Positions 60,461-64,000 of a stretch of 64,000 nt of DNA are shown here, piece by piece. The notes under the pieces were generated by a model that was given only the letters and a program-made list of their open reading frames with translations, was not told the DNA's origin and made no database searches. Within the stretch, counting starts at the first letter, position 1, and every line of letters starts with the position of its first letter. A program made the translations under genes and the position numbers. The DNA comes from Sphingobacterium pedocola (lineage in GTDB: Bacteria > Bacteroidota > Bacteroidia > Sphingobacteriales > Sphingobacteriaceae), in assembly GCF_015209965.1 (NCBI RefSeq), contig NZ_MU158693.1, forward strand, positions 223,138-287,137, given 5' to 3'.

Positions 60461-63280
60461 ATGAACCCTAAATATAAAATTAAATGCGTATATATCAGAA
60501 TATTAATACTATTAATATTAACAATAAATTCATCAACAGCATTTTCTCAGTTATTTGATGGTGCGCAGTCTCATTTTCGTATTAAATGGAGACAGATAAA
60601 TACCGATAAATTCCAGCTTATTTTCCCAGAAGAATTCTCTTCAGCCGCTCCTATTCTGGCGAATAGACTCGAATTATTTATTGAACAGACCGCCTCTAAA
60701 CTGAATCGACCTTCAAAAAAAATAAGCATTATATTACAGCAAAATCATATCGCACAGAATGGTTTTGTTCAATTAGCTCCTCGTAAATCGGAATTCTACA
60801 GCACCCCCTCTTCTGTTGCAGACAACCAGGAATGGCTCCCAAATTTAGCCCTTCATGAGAGCAGGCATTTCGCACAATTTGACAATTTGACAGGAAATCT
60901 AAAGAGACCACTTTTTGAACAATTGGCACTTGCGCTCTTTGGGCTTAATCTCCCCGCTTGGTTTTTTGAAGGAGATGCTGTGCTTCAAGAGACACTTTTT
61001 TCAAGTGGTGGAAGAGGAAGATTGGCATCTTGGAACATGCCGATCCGCGCGAATATCCAATCTGATCTATCATTTGATTTTAACAAATATGTACACGGTT
61101 CCTTTAAAGATCTTGTTCCGAGTTACTATACAATTGGGTATTTCATGAACAGTTTTCTATATGAAAAAGACCCCGAAATCCATGGCAAAATTTTGGAAGA
61201 AATGAATGGGAAGTTACTTCGTCCTTTCAACTTTGAGCGTAGCTTAAAAAAGTACTCGTCACAAAAGAGTAATCAACTTTTTAAATCCACCGTACAAGAT
61301 CTCACCGAAAAATGGAATAAGGTACCCGATATAAATGCGTCGGATTCAATTGAAATAGCCGATCGATTTCCTACAGATTACTTTCTTCCCCAAACGGTAA
61401 ACAACACCGTATACGCACTTCAGCATAGCCGACAATTCACGCCTAGAATCGTCCGTTTCGAAAATAATAACACGAAGCGGCTCTATAAAAAAGTTGTACA
61501 GATTGGTCAACAATTAACGCCTTATTTCGATGCTCAAGGTCATCTGATGGTATGGGATGAATACCGAAAAGATCCCAGATTCGAAAAGCAGACATATAAT
61601 ATCATTAATGTATATGATGTCAACACCGGAAAAATACATCATCTTACCCAAAACACACGCTATTATTCTCCCGTACTTTCAACAGACTTGAGCGAAATAG
61701 CCGTTGTAGAGATAAGTTTAGCAAACCGTGCTCAAGTCGTTTTTTTGGATACAAAGACCGGTAACAAACTTGACTCGATTCCCGTGCCAGCGGGCACCCA
61801 CGTTCAGCAGCCGCAATTTAACACAGCTAGCGATAAACTCGTTGCAATAGCAGTGAATGAGAAAGGTACAAACCTGATTGAGATAAATAGAAATAATAAA
61901 GAGATAAAATACCTGCTCGACTGGTCTAATTTTCAATTGGAAAGACCTGTTTATGCTGGAGAACGAATTATTTTTAAAGCCAATTTTAAGGATAAGGATG
62001 GTATTTATGCATTGGAAAACGACAGTGTTTCGTCATTGACAGATAGTCAATTTGGGGCGTTTAATCCCTTTGCAGCTAATGATACTTTATATTACAACAC
62101 GTATACCACCAATGGTTATAAAGTAAGAAAACAGTTGCTAGCAGAAGATACTGAAAAGAGGATCATTCCATCGACAGCACAGACCTTGTATCCCCGGCAA
62201 AACGATGCCGCACAAGAGTTACTCCCCCCCCCTGCAAATGATTACCCCATTCAGGATTATAATGTCACAAAACACAGCTTTAACTTTCATAGTATTACAT
62301 TAAGCGGCAGTGATTTCGAAAGCTTTGACAATTTGAAACCTGGAATATTTTGGATTTCGAACGATATACTAAATACCACCGCAACAAAAATTGGCTATGA
62401 ATACGACGCGGAAATCGAAAAAAGCACCTATTCCGCGGAACTAAGTTATCAACGATATTTCCCCAAAGTATCTCTTTCTTATAGGAATAGAGGACAATTG
62501 GGTCAGGCCACTCGTAACGGCAACAGAGATTCAATCATCAATTTTGATTATCGTGAACATTATTTTGCAGCAGATATCCAACTCCCCTTTAGCGTATATA
62601 GGGGAAATAAAGTATACAGCTACGGTGTCAACATGGGAACTTCTTATCAAAAAAGATACGATCTTAGCTTAACTACGCTGAGGAATTTCAATGACGTCAT
62701 TAGTTTTCCATTAAATTATCAGGCCTATTTCAATAAAAATAGCTTGAGAGCCGCCATGGACATCGCACCCCGTTGGGGACAAAACCTTAGTTTTACCTAT
62801 CGTCATCTACCGTTCGAAAACGAATTAAGTGGCGACATTTGGTCCCTACGCACGAGCTTCTACTTTCCGGGAGTCCTATTAAATCACAGCCTACAGGTAC
62901 GTTATTCTATGCAAGAATCCTCAGGAAGGTATTTATATTCGAATGATATCCCTCTCGTCAATGGATTCGCAAATTTCTTGTCTCCAGCAGTGAAAAACAC
63001 ATTGTTATTTGACTACCGCTTGCCGATTGCCTATCCCGATTGGTCTATCGGCAATATGGCTTATTTAAAAAGAATTAGAGGGGTTATTTCCGCCGACTAT
63101 CAAAACCTTGCAGAAGCGAATTTGTCGCCCAAGACCGCTGGAGCGGGCCTTTCATTCGATTTCAATGCCTTTAAATATCCTTTGCCCCTATTTACATTTG
63201 GCTCTCGATTAACTTATATTAATGATAAAACGGCGAAAAACCGAATAGTACCCACATTTAGTTTGGGATATAGCTATTAG
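60461..63280 (+). CDS. Secreted HExxH metallopeptidase-like protein with predicted outer-membrane barrel
   Basis: A 939-residue protein. The signal peptide (hydrophobic 10-22, ending STAFSQ near 30) leads to a domain with a gluzincin-type zinc site: HESRH at 132-136, and Glu170 in WFFEGDAV as third ligand. Residues of about 300-600 repeat short beta motifs (TPYFDAQGHLMVWDEYR, YSPVLSTDLSEIAVVE, QPQFNTASDKLVAIAV) like a TolB/PD40 propeller. From about 640 to the end the pattern is amphipathic strands ending VPTFSLGYSY, as in an outer-membrane barrel. It would thus be a surface- or periplasm-facing peptidase held by its own barrel. No close named family is recognised. Confidence 0.6.
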   Translation: MNPKYKIKCVYIRILILLILTINSSTAFSQLFDGAQSHFRIKWRQINTDKFQLIFPEEFSSAAPILANRLELFIEQTASKLNRPSKKISIILQQNHIAQNGFVQLAPRKSEFYSTPSSVADNQEWLPNLALHESRHFAQFDNLTGNLKRPLFEQLALALFGLNLPAWFFEGDAVLQETLFSSGGRGRLASWNMPIRANIQSDLSFDFNKYVHGSFKDLVPSYYTIGYFMNSFLYEKDPEIHGKILEEMNGKLLRPFNFERSLKKYSSQKSNQLFKSTVQDLTEKWNKVPDINASDSIEIADRFPTDYFLPQTVNNTVYALQHSRQFTPRIVRFENNNTKRLYKKVVQIGQQLTPYFDAQGHLMVWDEYRKDPRFEKQTYNIINVYDVNTGKIHHLTQNTRYYSPVLSTDLSEIAVVEISLANRAQVVFLDTKTGNKLDSIPVPAGTHVQQPQFNTASDKLVAIAVNEKGTNLIEINRNNKEIKYLLDWSNFQLERPVYAGERIIFKANFKDKDGIYALENDSVSSLTDSQFGAFNPFAANDTLYYNTYTTNGYKVRKQLLAEDTEKRIIPSTAQTLYPRQNDAAQELLPPPANDYPIQDYNVTKHSFNFHSITLSGSDFESFDNLKPGIFWISNDILNTTATKIGYEYDAEIEKSTYSAELSYQRYFPKVSLSYRNRGQLGQATRNGNRDSIINFDYREHYFAADIQLPFSVYRGNKVYSYGVNMGTSYQKRYDLSLTTLRNFNDVISFPLNYQAYFNKNSLRAAMDIAPRWGQNLSFTYRHLPFENELSGDIWSLRTSFYFPGVLLNHSLQVRYSMQESSGRYLYSNDIPLVNGFANFLSPAVKNTLLFDYRLPIAYPDWSIGNMAYLKRIRGVISADYQNLAEANLSPKTAGAGLSFDFNAFKYPLPLFTFGSRLTYINDKTAKNRIVPTFSLGYSY

Positions 63281-63412
63281 CGGACACGACACACTGTAGG
63301 GTAATATTCTTACTATCAATATGTTATTTAAAAAAAATTAAAACAAAAAATATTTGAAGGCGTTATAACAATTACAGCAAATAGTAAATCCCTCAACAAA
63401 ACAAGTTATAAT

Positions 63413-63850
63413 ATGGCAATTATATCTACTGAGGCCGAGATACAAGAAAGATTATCCGCCGTTTATGAAGAATTGATAAATGCAAAAGACCTCATCCGTC
63501 ATGAACTCATTGAATCTCGGTTAAACTATGATAAAGCCTGTGACAAGCATATTCAAACAGGTTTTAGATGCGAATACGAATGGATTGACGCGGAGATATC
63601 CCACCAGGAGAACTTTATAAAATATGACATCTATTGTCATCTTCTTGAAATCGTAAATGATTTCCGAGACCTGTACGGACAATTCCCTGAGTACCATCAA
63701 ATGTACGTGACGCTGAATCTAATCATGCTTCAATTGGCTAGAGAGGAAAAATATGAGTTAGCAGCTATACTTAAAAATTGGGTGGATCGTATAAATTGTA
63801 TAATAAAAGAAAGGTCACCAAATCTCGAAGAATCTGTTAGAAAGAATTAA
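63413..63850 (+). CDS. Hypothetical helical protein
   Basis: A 145-residue, mostly helical, soluble and acidic protein (AEIQERLSAVYEELINAKDLIRHELIESR at the start). There is no signal peptide, membrane helix or motif that I recognise. It starts 132 bases after the HExxH-barrel gene, on the same strand, with codon use like its neighbours. No close partner is identifiable. Confidence 0.5.
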   Translation: MAIISTEAEIQERLSAVYEELINAKDLIRHELIESRLNYDKACDKHIQTGFRCEYEWIDAEISHQENFIKYDIYCHLLEIVNDFRDLYGQFPEYHQMYVTLNLIMLQLAREEKYELAAILKNWVDRINCIIKERSPNLEESVRKN

Positions 63851-63937
63851 AGACATCGAAAATCTTCCTAGGTTCCTATATTTCCGATGCGGAACTTAGT
63901 TTAAAAAAGTTATCAACCGAGGAATTAACGAAAATTT

Positions 63938-63988
63938 TTCAAACAAAAACCTGAAGTTGCCCACGATTTTAGTGGGTAACTTCAGGTT
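63938..63988 (-). terminator. Terminator of a minus-strand gene beyond the window
   Basis: A 17-bp stem (63948-63964 with 63972-63988, one G-T pair) is followed on the minus strand by TTTTTGTTT. The plus strand has no T-run, so it must serve a gene entering from the right edge. Confidence 0.8.
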
Positions 63989-64000
63989 AGTTGCGACAGG

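Overview
The window looks like chromosomal DNA of a Bacteroidota member, most likely Sphingobacteriaceae (Sphingobacterium, Pedobacter or Olivibacter relatives). The evidence is a SusC/SusD pair with its own ECF sigma factor and FecR anti-sigma factor, a topoisomerase IV subunit A of Bacteroidota type, an ISAon1-type transposase split in two frames, weak Shine-Dalgarno signals, and several upstream regions carrying the Bacteroidota -7 box TAnnTTTG. No database search was possible. Family names come from motifs read in the translations.

Layout. 0-5 kb: a decayed PAS fragment, ettA (minus) and clpC (plus), and a 2H phosphoesterase. 5.8-9.8 kb: an overlapping set of GT4 glycosyltransferase, flippase-like membrane protein and second GT4, followed by a convergent fatty-acid hydroxylase; this resembles a glycolipid locus. 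9.9-14.6 kb: a secreted esterase, parC and a PHP-type phosphatase. 14.8-19.4 kb: msrA, then a murein-peptide module (SH3/NlpC-P60 endopeptidase plus L-Ala-D/L-Glu epimerase) facing an M14 lipoprotein peptidase. 19.6-24.7 kb: dihydroorotase, a very small ABC pair, a UbiD decarboxylase and a Rossmann-fold protein. 24.9-28.7 kb: a photolyase/cryptochrome, then a CNMP-CBS-nucleotidyltransferase coupled to a membrane-anchored DnaQ-type exonuclease. 29-33.3 kb: sucA and sucB. 33.3-39.8 kb: envelope genes (GtrA, GT39, outer-membrane barrel, membrane protein, LTA-synthase-type sulfatase-fold enzyme, PAP2). 39.9-44.6 kb: valS and small genes (PepSY-like lipoprotein, possible SUKH protein, DUF4342, YqaE/Pmp3).

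44.6-58.3 kb is the accessory region. A polysaccharide-utilization locus on the minus strand runs ECF sigma, FecR, GH16-like lipoprotein, SusC, SusD and a FAD-dependent oxidoreductase with a golvesin-like C-terminus. Behind it lie an exact 105-bp tandem array (six full units and a partial one) and an ISAon1-type element. The region is bracketed by an intact tRNA-Asn at 58.2 kb and a decayed tRNA-like copy at 44.6 kb in the same orientation. They share 20 of 21 bases, as expected for a genomic island at a tRNA gene, although no integrase is present. Within the locus, intergenic modules are duplicated around the GH16-like gene, suggesting that this gene was added to a simpler sigma-FecR-SusC-SusD locus.

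58.4-64 kb: mgtE, a 635-bp AT-rich gap, a large secreted protein combining an HExxH zinc site with an apparent propeller and outer-membrane barrel, a small unknown gene, and a terminator belonging to a minus-strand gene beyond the window.
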